From Rhodobacteraceae bacterium HLUCCO18 (GTDB taxonomy: Bacteria > Pseudomonadota > Alphaproteobacteria > Rhodobacterales > Rhodobacteraceae), in the NCBI GenBank assembly GCA_001314805.1, contig LJSY01000013.1, forward strand, positions 1-44,614: a stretch of DNA of 44,614 nt. The letters are read 5' to 3'. Below, one piece after another: positions 1 to 6,631 of the stretch. The notes beneath the pieces are model-generated. The model had not been told where the DNA came from, did no database searches, and saw nothing but the letters and a program-made list of their open reading frames with translations. A program made the translations under genes and the position numbers. How positions within the stretch are numbered: the first letter of the stretch is position 1; each line of letters starts with the position of its first letter.

Positions 1-70
1 AGTCCATTGTTGTTGCTCCATTTCTTTGCTCACCCATAGGTAGAACATACCGCGAACACAGTTGGGCCGT

Positions 71-298
71 CTATCCGAAAGCACCCTGTGCCGGTCGGTC
101 TGGGGGTGGCCTTCGGGGCGGGGATAGATACCCGCGAATATGGGCTTTCAGGGGGCCAGTTCGCGCGACCCTTGCGGGGTGACCATTGCCCAGCAAGATC
201 AGGCCAAGGGGATCGGCGCGGCGGATCGCGGATCGCAGCATCAAGACCAGCACGGCGGGGTGCGGGATCGGGCGTGGCCTTTTAGGAGCGGCGCACAA
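71..298 (-). CDS. Small hypothetical protein of the element
   Basis: This open frame of 75 codons starts with TTG, and an in-frame TGA stop lies about 25 bases upstream. It is basic and proline/arginine rich, with a hydrophobic run near residues 15-22. Third positions favour G/C but less strongly than in neighbouring genes. I recognise no family. It is on the same strand as the element's other genes and downstream of the primase, beyond a large inverted repeat. It may be a real small element gene or a chance frame; no good ribosome binding site is visible before the TTG. Confidence 0.3.
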   Translation of the reverse strand: MCAAPKRPRPIPHPAVLVLMLRSAIRRADPLGLILLGNGHPARVARTGPLKAHIRGYLSPPRRPPPDRPAQGAFG

Positions 299-320
299 CG
301 CGGGTTTCGATGTTTCCCCA

Positions 321-337
321 ATGGGTCATTCACCCAT
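321..337. repeat. Short perfect hairpin
   Basis: ATGGGT (321-326) and ACCCAT (332-337) form a 6-bp stem with a 5-base loop. It sits just outside the left arm of the large inverted repeat at 342-513 and may be part of the same structured region. Confidence 0.4.
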
Positions 338-341
338 CTCA

Positions 342-513
342 GGGCATTCAGGGTTTTCAGGGGTTCTTCTTCCCCAGCGCGGAGGATTCACAGAATGGAA
401 CAGTAAAGGCCGGTATCCGTAAGTAACGCAGACCGTCGGAGCCCCCCGGATACGCTTCAAACGGCCCGCCGCGCGCGGCTGGGGGGAAGAAGCCCCGGAA
501 GCCCTGAATGCCC
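342..513. repeat. Long nested inverted repeat downstream of the primase gene
   Basis: The left arm (342-377, beginning GGGCATTCAGGG) is the near-complete reverse complement of the right arm (479-513, ending GCCCTGAATGCCC): about 35 bp with a few mismatches and one single-base gap. Inside the 101-base spacer a second stem pairs GTATCCG (413-419) with CGGATAC (447-453). No convincing gene lies in 299-521. It begins 9 bases after the stop of the primase-helicase gene. It may be a replication origin used by that protein, a strong transcription stop, or a recombination structure; position beside a replication gene favours an origin, but this is inference. Confidence 0.7.
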
Positions 514-521
514 GGCGGCCA

Positions 522-3038
522 TCACGCCGACACCTTTACCAGCCGGTATGCGAGGGCGTTGTTCTCCCCTTGGACAGCCACGATCTTGCGGCCACGCACG
601 ATCCGGCCCTTCACCCGCTTCAGATACCACGCCACCGCCTTCGGGCTCGCGCCCCTCGGACAGGCGGCTTCAAGCGCCAGCATCAGCCCATCACGTCCGG
701 GGCCTCCTGCGGCCTCCTCGCCCGCCCGCCGGACCAGCTCGCCCGCCGTCACCACCGCGCCGATGTCAATCATCTGCTCCCATGCCTCGATCAGGCTCGA
801 AAGCTCCTCGCGGACTGAATCGACGGCAGCAACATCGGCCTGCGTTTCGTGCGGGTCAGGCTCGCCCGCCCAGACCAGCGCGCCGCGCACGAGGTTGGAC
901 CAGTCCTCGAAGCCACCGAACGGGGTCAGCTTTTCGAGCCCAGGGCGTCCGGCCACGATGAATGCGCGCAGGACGGTCAGCGCCGCCGGGACCAGCTCAT
1001 GCCGCCGCCTCGGCACCTCCGCCTTGAGGTCCACGTCAAACTTCCGCTCGGCGGGCCGCTCCATCCCCGCGTCCATCGTGCAGAGGATCGCGCGGCGGCT
1101 CATGTCCTCGCGGAACTCAAGGTTGTTCCCGTTCACCAGCCACAGCGTCCGCGTCGAGACATGGCCCTGGTCGTTGCCGCCCAGCATCCGGTCCTGCCAC
1201 GTCTCCTGCGTCAGGATCGAACACATGCGCGCGCCACCCATCGGGCGGTCCACGTTGTCGATCACCACCACGGGATCGCTCTGCATCAAGACAGACATGA
1301 GGCGCTTGCGCTCCTCCTCCCCGTCCCCGTCGCCCGACTGGTTCAGCACCGTCGCGGCGCGGCCCATCGCCAGCAACGCAACTGCGTCGGTCAGCAGGCT
1401 CTTTCCGGTCCCCATGGTCGGGGCCGTGAAGCCGTGCATCGGGGCCGTGCGCAGGGACCGGCGGCACACAGCCGTGAGCATCGCGGACAGGGCCACGGAT
1501 CGCGAGGGCGAGCGGCCCGCGTCATCCTCTACGAACGGGAAGCCCTCGATGATCCACTTGAGCTTTGCCAGCGCGGCAACCGCATCCTCCTGCGTCGGCG
1601 CGTCAGGCACGGCGTCGAAGGTCGCGCCGCCCGTGTCCAATATCAGGCCGGAGGCCGCGTCATACCCCTCCTGCGCCAGCACGGTCCCATCGGCCCGGAG
1701 CGTCGGGCACTCCACGATGCCGCGCAGGACCGGCAGCCGCCCGCCGCCCTCCCGCACCCTCTGGATGTAGGCCAGCGCCATCGAGACGGGCGGGCCGACA
1801 GGCTTGTCCTCTGTGCCCTCCTTGGTCTCGACCACGCGCACGAAGTTTGCCACGCGGGTCATCAGGTCTCGGAGGCTGTGGGGCTGCACGTCACGGACGA
1901 CAAGCGCCCCCTCCTGCCGCGCCACGTCACCATCTAGCTCGGACACGTCGAGCCTGACGGCCCGGACCAGCCGCCCCATCTGCTGGTAGATCGGCAGCCC
2001 GGCGCTGAGCATCGCGGCCTCCGCCGCGTCCTGCGTCTTGTGCAGCCGGTTTTCGGACAGCTCCACCCGGGTCCGCCCGTCCTCGCGCGCGGCGATGCCC
2101 AGCCAGAGCCGGAACCGCTTTCCGACTGCCTCGGGCAGGTCCAGCATCTCGACAACGCGCGGGATGCCGGTTGCGGCCTCGCCCGCCTCGACCTTCGCGG
2201 CGGTCTGGCCTGCCTTGCGGCGCTTGCCCGCCTCCTCGTCGCCTGCCACCTCGGCCACCCGGACAACGCACCTGTCCGCCTCCTCGGTGGAGAGGCCAGC
2301 CGCCAGCAGCGCGCCCGCGAGCGCCATGCAGAAGTCATCGCGCGAGCCCTGCGCAGGGTAGAACCGCGCCGCCACCGACAGGAACGCCAGCAGCCCGGCC
2401 CGCTGGTAGATGCCCTTGGCCGTGTCCTCAAGCAGGGCACTGTCGCGCTCCCACGTCACGGCCTCGCCGCTCGGGTGGATCGAAGGCGGGGCCATCGTGT
2501 GCCCGCTGGCCCTGACCTCCAAGACGCACACGGCGTGTTCGTCTGGCAGGCCCTCCACGCCCTTCAGCTCCGGCATGTCGAACTTCTTGGACGCCACCGC
2601 ATCTGAGCCGCGCAGCAAGTAGTGCGAGCCGCGCGCGCCCTCGCGCCCGAACCGGGCGAAGCGGTCCAGCAGCAGGCCCCCGAGCCGCCGTGCCTCCGGC
2701 CAGTCAAGGTCAAAGTCCACCAGCCCGCCGTGGTCCGGCCCGAGGCGGAGCCCGAGGTTGTAGCCGCCGTGGTCGATCAGCCGCGCCGCGTTGTCGGGGG
2801 TGATGGTGTTGGCGTCGTGCTTGCCGAGCGGCTTCTTGCTCTTGGGGCCAAGCCGGATCGGCGTCATGTCACGCGCAAGGTAGCCCTGCGCGGCGGACAA
2901 CAACGAATTTCTGTCGGCTCCGGTGGGGTTTTCGGCTACGCTATCCCCGGAAGTGGTGTGATGAGCCGCTGCCCTGTCCTGACCCTCGCCCCCGGTGCCC
3001 TGCCCAGCGCCGGGGGCTTCCATTTCATGGTCCGTCAT
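522..3038 (-). CDS. Primase-polymerase / helicase replication protein of the element
   Basis: This 838-aa protein would start and drive replication of the excised element. Residues about 45-215 resemble the bifunctional DNA primase/polymerase (archaeo-eukaryotic primase, Prim-Pol) domain: LRLGPDHGGLVDFDLDWPEA supplies the acidic DxD pair, followed by GSHYLLR. The C-terminal half has a helicase-type NTPase core: Walker A-like TAPTMGTGKSLLTDA, Walker B-like PVVVIDNVD and a later WLVNGNN sensor-like segment, as in D5/DUF927-type satellite helicases. The first 40 residues are low-complexity. The start ATG overlaps the alpA stop (ATGA), so the two are translationally coupled. A long inverted repeat lies just downstream. 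The domain call is by motif; no structure or search was used. Confidence 0.88.
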   Translation of the reverse strand: MTDHEMEAPGAGQGTGGEGQDRAAAHHTTSGDSVAENPTGADRNSLLSAAQGYLARDMTPIRLGPKSKKPLGKHDANTITPDNAARLIDHGGYNLGLRLGPDHGGLVDFDLDWPEARRLGGLLLDRFARFGREGARGSHYLLRGSDAVASKKFDMPELKGVEGLPDEHAVCVLEVRASGHTMAPPSIHPSGEAVTWERDSALLEDTAKGIYQRAGLLAFLSVAARFYPAQGSRDDFCMALAGALLAAGLSTEEADRCVVRVAEVAGDEEAGKRRKAGQTAAKVEAGEAATGIPRVVEMLDLPEAVGKRFRLWLGIAAREDGRTRVELSENRLHKTQDAAEAAMLSAGLPIYQQMGRLVRAVRLDVSELDGDVARQEGALVVRDVQPHSLRDLMTRVANFVRVVETKEGTEDKPVGPPVSMALAYIQRVREGGGRLPVLRGIVECPTLRADGTVLAQEGYDAASGLILDTGGATFDAVPDAPTQEDAVAALAKLKWIIEGFPFVEDDAGRSPSRSVALSAMLTAVCRRSLRTAPMHGFTAPTMGTGKSLLTDAVALLAMGRAATVLNQSGDGDGEEERKRLMSVLMQSDPVVVIDNVDRPMGGARMCSILTQETWQDRMLGGNDQGHVSTRTLWLVNGNNLEFREDMSRRAILCTMDAGMERPAERKFDVDLKAEVPRRRHELVPAALTVLRAFIVAGRPGLEKLTPFGGFEDWSNLVRGALVWAGEPDPHETQADVAAVDSVREELSSLIEAWEQMIDIGAVVTAGELVRRAGEEAAGGPGRDGLMLALEAACPRGASPKAVAWYLKRVKGRIVRGRKIVAVQGENNALAYRLVKVSA

Positions 3039-3232
3039 CCGGCAGCCCTCGCCTCAGCTCGGGCCGCGACCCACGCGCTGACCTCGCGCTCAAGCCACGC
3101 GACCTTGTTGGCGCAGAGGCGGAGCTGGCGGGGGAAGTCCCCCTGCCGGATAAGCTTGTAGATGGTGGGCTTGGAGAGGCGGGTGCGCTCGGCAACCTCC
3201 TCAATGGTCAGCAGTGTGTCGCTCTCAGGCAT
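3035..3232 (-). CDS. AlpA-family DNA-binding regulator / excisionase
   Basis: This 65-aa protein is a winged helix-turn-helix of the AlpA/excisionase type: LLTIEEVAERTRLSKPTIYK holds the helix-turn-helix (residues about 7-26), followed by the typical GDFPR turn and a W-LE-EV-W end. AlpA of prophage CP4-57 activates integrase transcription and, in satellites, AlpA starts the excision/replication programme. Here it is the first gene of an alpA-primase pair (ATGA overlap with the next gene). A palindrome-rich site about 70-97 bases upstream (3303-3329) is a candidate operator. Length and motif are typical of the family. Confidence 0.88.
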   Translation of the reverse strand: MPESDTLLTIEEVAERTRLSKPTIYKLIRQGDFPRQLRLCANKVAWLEREVSAWVAARAEARAAG

Positions 3233-3302
3233 CGGCTCGTCCCCGGATATGGCTTCATCTCGGGGGATATTCGGCGGGACGCCCGCAGAAGTCGGTCGCG
3301 CG

Positions 3303-3329
3303 AATCAGGCGCTAAATCAGGCCTGATTT
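3303..3329. promoter_or_regulatory. Candidate operator of AATCAGGC half-sites upstream of alpA
   Basis: AATCAGGC occurs at 3303-3310 and 3315-3322 and in inverted form (GCCTGATT) at 3321-3328; the last two build a perfect 16-bp palindrome AAATCAGGCCTGATTT (3314-3329). The palindrome also encodes the last residues of the 189-aa gene, while the rest lies in the 79-base gap before alpA. Three half-sites upstream of a regulatory gene suggest a binding site for AlpA or a repressor. No clear -35/-10 pair is visible in the gap. Confidence 0.5.
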
Positions 3330-3881
3330 GCGTAACGCCCGGAGCTGCGCATAGACCTCCTTCTGCGCCAGCTCCTGCCGCGCCTCGGGCGTGAAGCCCC
3401 GGAACCGGAACGGAACCGCACGGCGCACCCCGGTCGATGTGAACACGAGGAGCGGCGATGCCTGCCACTCGCTGCCCGTCCGGTGGTAGTTGCCGATTTC
3501 GACAGGCCCGCCGCGCTCATCCCAACAGCGCACCAGCTCGTGCACCGCCTCGCGCAGGCCGGGGACCTCGCGCGGCGCACCGGCGCGGCCCTTGGCCCCC
3601 TCGACAATCTCAAGGGCAGCCGCGCCAACGTCCACGGGCAGCGTGTCCGTGGTCTCACCCACCTGTGCGGCAAGGACGCGGTGAAACTCGCTGCGCTCCG
3701 CCGGGTCCATCTTCGCCCAGATGGCCGCGATCTTCGCGGCTGGCCGGGCCGTGGAGTGGGGCGCGTCAACCTCGGCATCCCCGAACGTGTCGCGGGCGAT
3801 GCGCTCCCACTCGGGGATTTCAGCCACGGCGCGGAACGCCTGACGGGCGCGCAGCACATCGGCGCGGGTGATCTTCGGCAT
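3312..3881 (-). CDS. Hypothetical protein between integrase and AlpA
   Basis: I do not recognise a family for this 189-aa soluble protein. It has a charged, probably helical N-terminal half and a C-terminal part (residues about 115-189) that includes a YHRTGSEW segment, a hydrophobic LLVFTSTG strand and a charged tail; no catalytic signature, signal peptide or membrane segment is visible. The chosen ATG overlaps the integrase stop as TGATG; an ATG seven codons upstream (3902) is also possible. Lying between integrase and alpA it could be an accessory or regulatory gene of the element. Its 3' end carries a perfect palindrome (3314-3329). Confidence 0.75.
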   Translation of the reverse strand: MPKITRADVLRARQAFRAVAEIPEWERIARDTFGDAEVDAPHSTARPAAKIAAIWAKMDPAERSEFHRVLAAQVGETTDTLPVDVGAAALEIVEGAKGRAGAPREVPGLREAVHELVRCWDERGGPVEIGNYHRTGSEWQASPLLVFTSTGVRRAVPFRFRGFTPEARQELAQKEVYAQLRALRKSGLI

Positions 3882-5062
3882 CAGGTCCATTCCGCCCCCC
3901 ATGCGTCCAGCGCCGCCCGCTTCTCCGGCAGGTAGCTGTATCGGTTGTAGGTCCCCGCCACGCCCTCAATCGCGTGGCCCAGGACGCGCTCAATGTGTTC
4001 CTGCGCCACCCCGAGGCGCGCCATGTGCGTGGCAGCGGAGCGGCGGAGGTCGTGCAGCGTCCAGCCCTCGACACCCGACAGCCGGTCCAGCCGGGCCTTG
4101 GCCTTGGAGAAGCCCGAGACGGGCCGCTTGCCCGCCGTGGTGGACAGCATGAAGGTGCCGCCGTGCCACTTGGGCAGGGCCTCAACAATCGCCAGCGCGG
4201 GGGCCGACAGCGGCACCACCTGCGGTCGGTCGGTCTTGTAGTGGCTGGCGGGGACCTCGAATGCCTGGTGCTCGGGCAACAGCCATCCCCGCTCAAGGTT
4301 GGCGACCTCCGCCCTTCGCTGCGCGGTCAGGATCAGGAGGCGCACCATCGGCCCGAACGGATAGCCCATGTCATCCGCCGCCGCCCAAACCGCCTTCAAC
4401 TCGTCCATCGACAGCACCCGCTCCCGGGGCGTGTAGCCCAGCTCGGGGCGGCGCATCCCGGCAACCGGGCTCGCGGCCAACAGGCCCCGGTCCACCGCCC
4501 AGTTGAACAGCTTGGTGACGTGCTTGCGCACCTCGCGCGCCGCGCCGGTCCCGTGCTCCATCGCAATGTCGTCCAGCAGCTCATGCGCCGCCGCCCGGTC
4601 GATGGTGTCGATGGGCTTGCCCTTCCACGCTGGGACCGCAAAGGTGTTGAGCAGCCGCTCGGTGTCCCGCCACTTCTGGGTGTGGGCCTTCGCGTGCAGC
4701 TCAATGAACCGGGCGCAGATCACCTCGAACACCCGCTCACCCTTCTGGCGCATCTCATCCTTGCGCTTGTCCGCCGGATCATCTCCCCGGTCGGCAAGGT
4801 CGATAGCAGCCCGCGCCTTCTCCCGCGCTGTCTTCACGTCGATCAGGGGGAACGCGCCAAAGGTCATCCGGCGCAGCGGCCCCCGGTTGCCGCCGGTCCC
4901 CCGGCCCGCGACCCGATACATCACAGACCAGCTCTTTTTGCCGCCCTCGGTGATGCGCAGGGCGAGCCCGGGGGTCAGGGTGTCGAACACCTCCAGCCGC
5001 TTGCCCTCCACAGGGGCCATCTTCTCAACCGACAGGTCGGTGAACCTCTTTTTCTTCTCCAT
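3881..5062 (-). CDS. P4-type tyrosine integrase
   Basis: This 393-aa site-specific recombinase inserts the element into, and excises it from, the tRNA-Thr gene. Residues 1-100 form the DUF4102 arm-binding domain, about 105-195 the core-binding domain, and about 215-380 the catalytic domain. Visible catalytic residues are R249 (LLILTAQRR), K276 (HYKTD), H337 and R340 (LHDLRR), H363 (LGHA) and the nucleophile Y372 (GTYNRY). The usual TG before the first arginine is TA here. Length is normal and the gene looks intact. Its start is 160 bases from the attR fragment, the usual layout. Two tandem 11-bp repeats directly upstream (5072-5093) may be arm-type sites. Confidence 0.95.
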   Translation of the reverse strand: MEKKKRFTDLSVEKMAPVEGKRLEVFDTLTPGLALRITEGGKKSWSVMYRVAGRGTGGNRGPLRRMTFGAFPLIDVKTAREKARAAIDLADRGDDPADKRKDEMRQKGERVFEVICARFIELHAKAHTQKWRDTERLLNTFAVPAWKGKPIDTIDRAAAHELLDDIAMEHGTGAAREVRKHVTKLFNWAVDRGLLAASPVAGMRRPELGYTPRERVLSMDELKAVWAAADDMGYPFGPMVRLLILTAQRRAEVANLERGWLLPEHQAFEVPASHYKTDRPQVVPLSAPALAIVEALPKWHGGTFMLSTTAGKRPVSGFSKAKARLDRLSGVEGWTLHDLRRSAATHMARLGVAQEHIERVLGHAIEGVAGTYNRYSYLPEKRAALDAWGAEWT

Positions 5063-5071
5063 CGCAAACTC

Positions 5072-5093
5072 CGGGGTAACGGCGGGGTAACGG
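5072..5093. repeat. Tandem 11-bp repeat upstream of the integrase
   Basis: CGGGGTAACGG occurs twice without a gap (5072-5082, 5083-5093), ten bases before the integrase start codon and 131 bases from the att fragment. The 11-bp period puts both copies on one face of the helix. Arm-type integrase sites or AlpA/excisionase sites are the likely roles; the repeat also covers the ribosome-binding region of the integrase mRNA. Confidence 0.6.
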
Positions 5094-5223
5094 AAAGGCA
5101 GGCTATTCGGCTTTACGGGCCTATACCGCCGGAGCCGACTATAGACGACAAGTGCCTGCGAATAAAGGGGTTTAGGCTATGCGCGGAGCCTTGCGGATAC
5201 CCCCGGAAACTGGCGGCCCGCTT

Positions 5224-5269
5224 CTTGGTAAGGGTGAGGTCGGGAGTTCAATCCTCCCCTGCGGCACCA
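5224..5269 (+). other. attR: 3' fragment of a tRNA-Thr(GGT) gene
   Basis: The sequence holds the 3' half of a tRNA: anticodon loop TTGGTAA (anticodon GGT), half of the anticodon stem (GGGTG), a variable loop, a perfect T arm (GGGAG TTCAATC CTCCC), acceptor strand CTGCGGC, discriminator A and encoded CCA. Upstream, pairing of the anticodon stem decays and no D arm or 5' acceptor strand (expected GCCGCAG) is present, so this is not a whole tRNA. Integrases of this class recombine at tRNA 3' ends and leave such a copy at the far end of the element. Confidence 0.85.
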
Positions 5270-5303
5270 TCGCATCCCCTTGAAAAGCTGCCATTAATTT
5301 ACA

Positions 5304-5419
5304 GGACAGGCGTCTGTCCGTTGCCATGTCGTGGTTGCGGACGGCACCCTCGCGCGCCAAGCGGTCCCGCATCCGGTCGACAGCGGCCTGCGCGCGGGCT
5401 CGACGGACAGGGCGTCTGT
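5304..5419. repeat. Hairpin plus diverged direct copy beside attR
   Basis: GGACAG-GCGT-CTGTCC (5304-5319) is a perfect 6-bp stem 34 bases past the tRNA fragment and could be the former tRNA terminator. A near copy, GGACAGGGCGTCTGT, lies 101 bases further on (5405-5419). The remainder of 5270-5496 shows no gene; it is the leader of the following oxidoreductase. Confidence 0.4.
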
Positions 5420-5496
5420 TGCACAGGGAGCGCACAATTCCTATCCCTGCGGGCAAGTGGCGTGCGACGCCACGGCAGCGAAACGGAGCAGACAGC

Positions 5497-6477
5497 ATGA
5501 CCGCAAGAACCGCCATCATCGGACTGGGGATCATGGGACGGCGCATGCTCGAACACATGCTCCGGCATCCGGGCTACCAGCCGGTCGCGCTTTGGGACCC
5601 GGACCCCCTGGCCTGTCAGGAGGCGCGCGCCTTGGCGCCGGACGTGCGTATCGCCACCTCTGCCGACGACGCCATGGCCGATGCCGAGCTCGTCTATCTC
5701 GCCTGTCCTCCGGTCCCGCGCAAGGCCTATGCGCTCGCGGCCAAGCGGGACGGCAAGGCCGTGTTCCTCGAAAAACCGCTCGGCGTGGACGTGGCCGAAA
5801 GCGAGGCGCTCGTGGCAGCGTTCAGGGAGAGCGGCGTTCCGGCTGCAGTCAATTTCACCCAGGCCGCAGGTGCGGCGCTGACAGGTGTCTCGGAGGCTGC
5901 CCGGAGCGGCGCCCTTGGCGCGTTGCAGGGCGCCGACATCGTCGTCACCTATGCCGACTGGCCGAGGGCCTGGCAGAAGGCGGCCGACTGGCTGCGGTTT
6001 CGCGACGAGGGCGGCATGACGCGAGAGGTGATCTCGCATTTCCTGTTCTTCTGCGAACGCATTCTCGGGCCGCTCTCCGTCGTCTGGGCGAGGCCGTCCT
6101 ACCCTGCCGATCCACGGCTCTGCGAGACGCACATGCTGGCCCGGCTCGAGACTGCCGACGGGCTGCCGGTCACGATCATGGCCAGCGTCGGCGGCGCGCA
6201 GCCCGACCGCCAGGAACTGACCATCAAGGGCGCGCGCGCCAGTCGGCGGATCACCGACTTCCACGTCGATGCGCTATCGGACGGGGGACCTTTCGAGGAA
6301 CTGGCCGAGCGTCCTTCGGACCCTCGCGCGGTGAGCCTCAAGGCGCAGCTCGATGACCTGCTGCTGTGCATGCGGGGCGCGCCCAACCGGCTCGCCACGC
6401 TGGACGAGGCCCTGCGGATCCAGAAGCTCGTGGAAACCATGCTGAGAGGAACGAACGGATCAGGACAAGCGGCCTGA
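5497..6477 (+). CDS. Gfo/Idh/MocA family NAD(P)-dependent oxidoreductase
   Basis: This 326-aa cytoplasmic enzyme probably oxidises or reduces a sugar, inositol or related polyol; the substrate cannot be told from sequence. Residues 1-120 are a Rossmann fold with GLGIMG (nucleotide loop) and the family motif EKPLG near residue 90, with the lysine that usually takes part in catalysis. The C-terminal half is the alpha/beta substrate domain. The ATG at 5497 follows a GGAG site with good spacing; frames extending further upstream have no coding look. It is the first chromosomal gene after the integrated element. The next gene, on the same strand, starts 154 bases later. Confidence 0.88.
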   Translation: MTARTAIIGLGIMGRRMLEHMLRHPGYQPVALWDPDPLACQEARALAPDVRIATSADDAMADAELVYLACPPVPRKAYALAAKRDGKAVFLEKPLGVDVAESEALVAAFRESGVPAAVNFTQAAGAALTGVSEAARSGALGALQGADIVVTYADWPRAWQKAADWLRFRDEGGMTREVISHFLFFCERILGPLSVVWARPSYPADPRLCETHMLARLETADGLPVTIMASVGGAQPDRQELTIKGARASRRITDFHVDALSDGGPFEELAERPSDPRAVSLKAQLDDLLLCMRGAPNRLATLDEALRIQKLVETMLRGTNGSGQAA

Positions 6478-6631
6478 TCGCCCGGTCACGGACCCGGCCG
6501 GACCGCCGGTGCGCCACAATCCGGATGTCTGAGCGTGCGGACCGACGGTCGATGCCAGGAAGGCGACCTTGCGCGCGCCAGACGATAACCGCCACAAGGA
6601 CGACGACCTTCGGGACGACAAGGAGTTGAAC

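Larger units (their letters stand above)
1..5269. mobile_element. Right end of an integrated satellite-like element
   Basis: The segment is bounded on the right by a tRNA-Thr 3' fragment (attR, 5224-5269). It carries, from that edge inward, a P4-type integrase, an unknown 189-aa gene, an AlpA-like regulator and a primase-polymerase/helicase, all on the minus strand and mostly joined by start/stop overlaps. Known families: integrase, AlpA and primase/helicase grouped next to a tRNA att site are the core of P4-like and PICI-like phage satellites and related islands. No capsid, terminase or transfer genes are visible here. The left boundary, where the intact tRNA-Thr gene should lie, is outside the window, so element length and cargo are unknown. 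The GC content does not differ obviously from the flank. Confidence 0.8.

Noticed and set aside
508-1770. 420-codon plus-strand frame opposite the primase
   Set aside because: Serine/arginine/proline-rich antisense shadow of the primase-helicase gene; the minus-strand frame has clear domains and motifs.
5180-5269. Complete tRNA gene
   Set aside because: Only the anticodon loop to CCA part is tRNA-like; no D arm or 5' acceptor strand can be folded upstream, so it is an att fragment.
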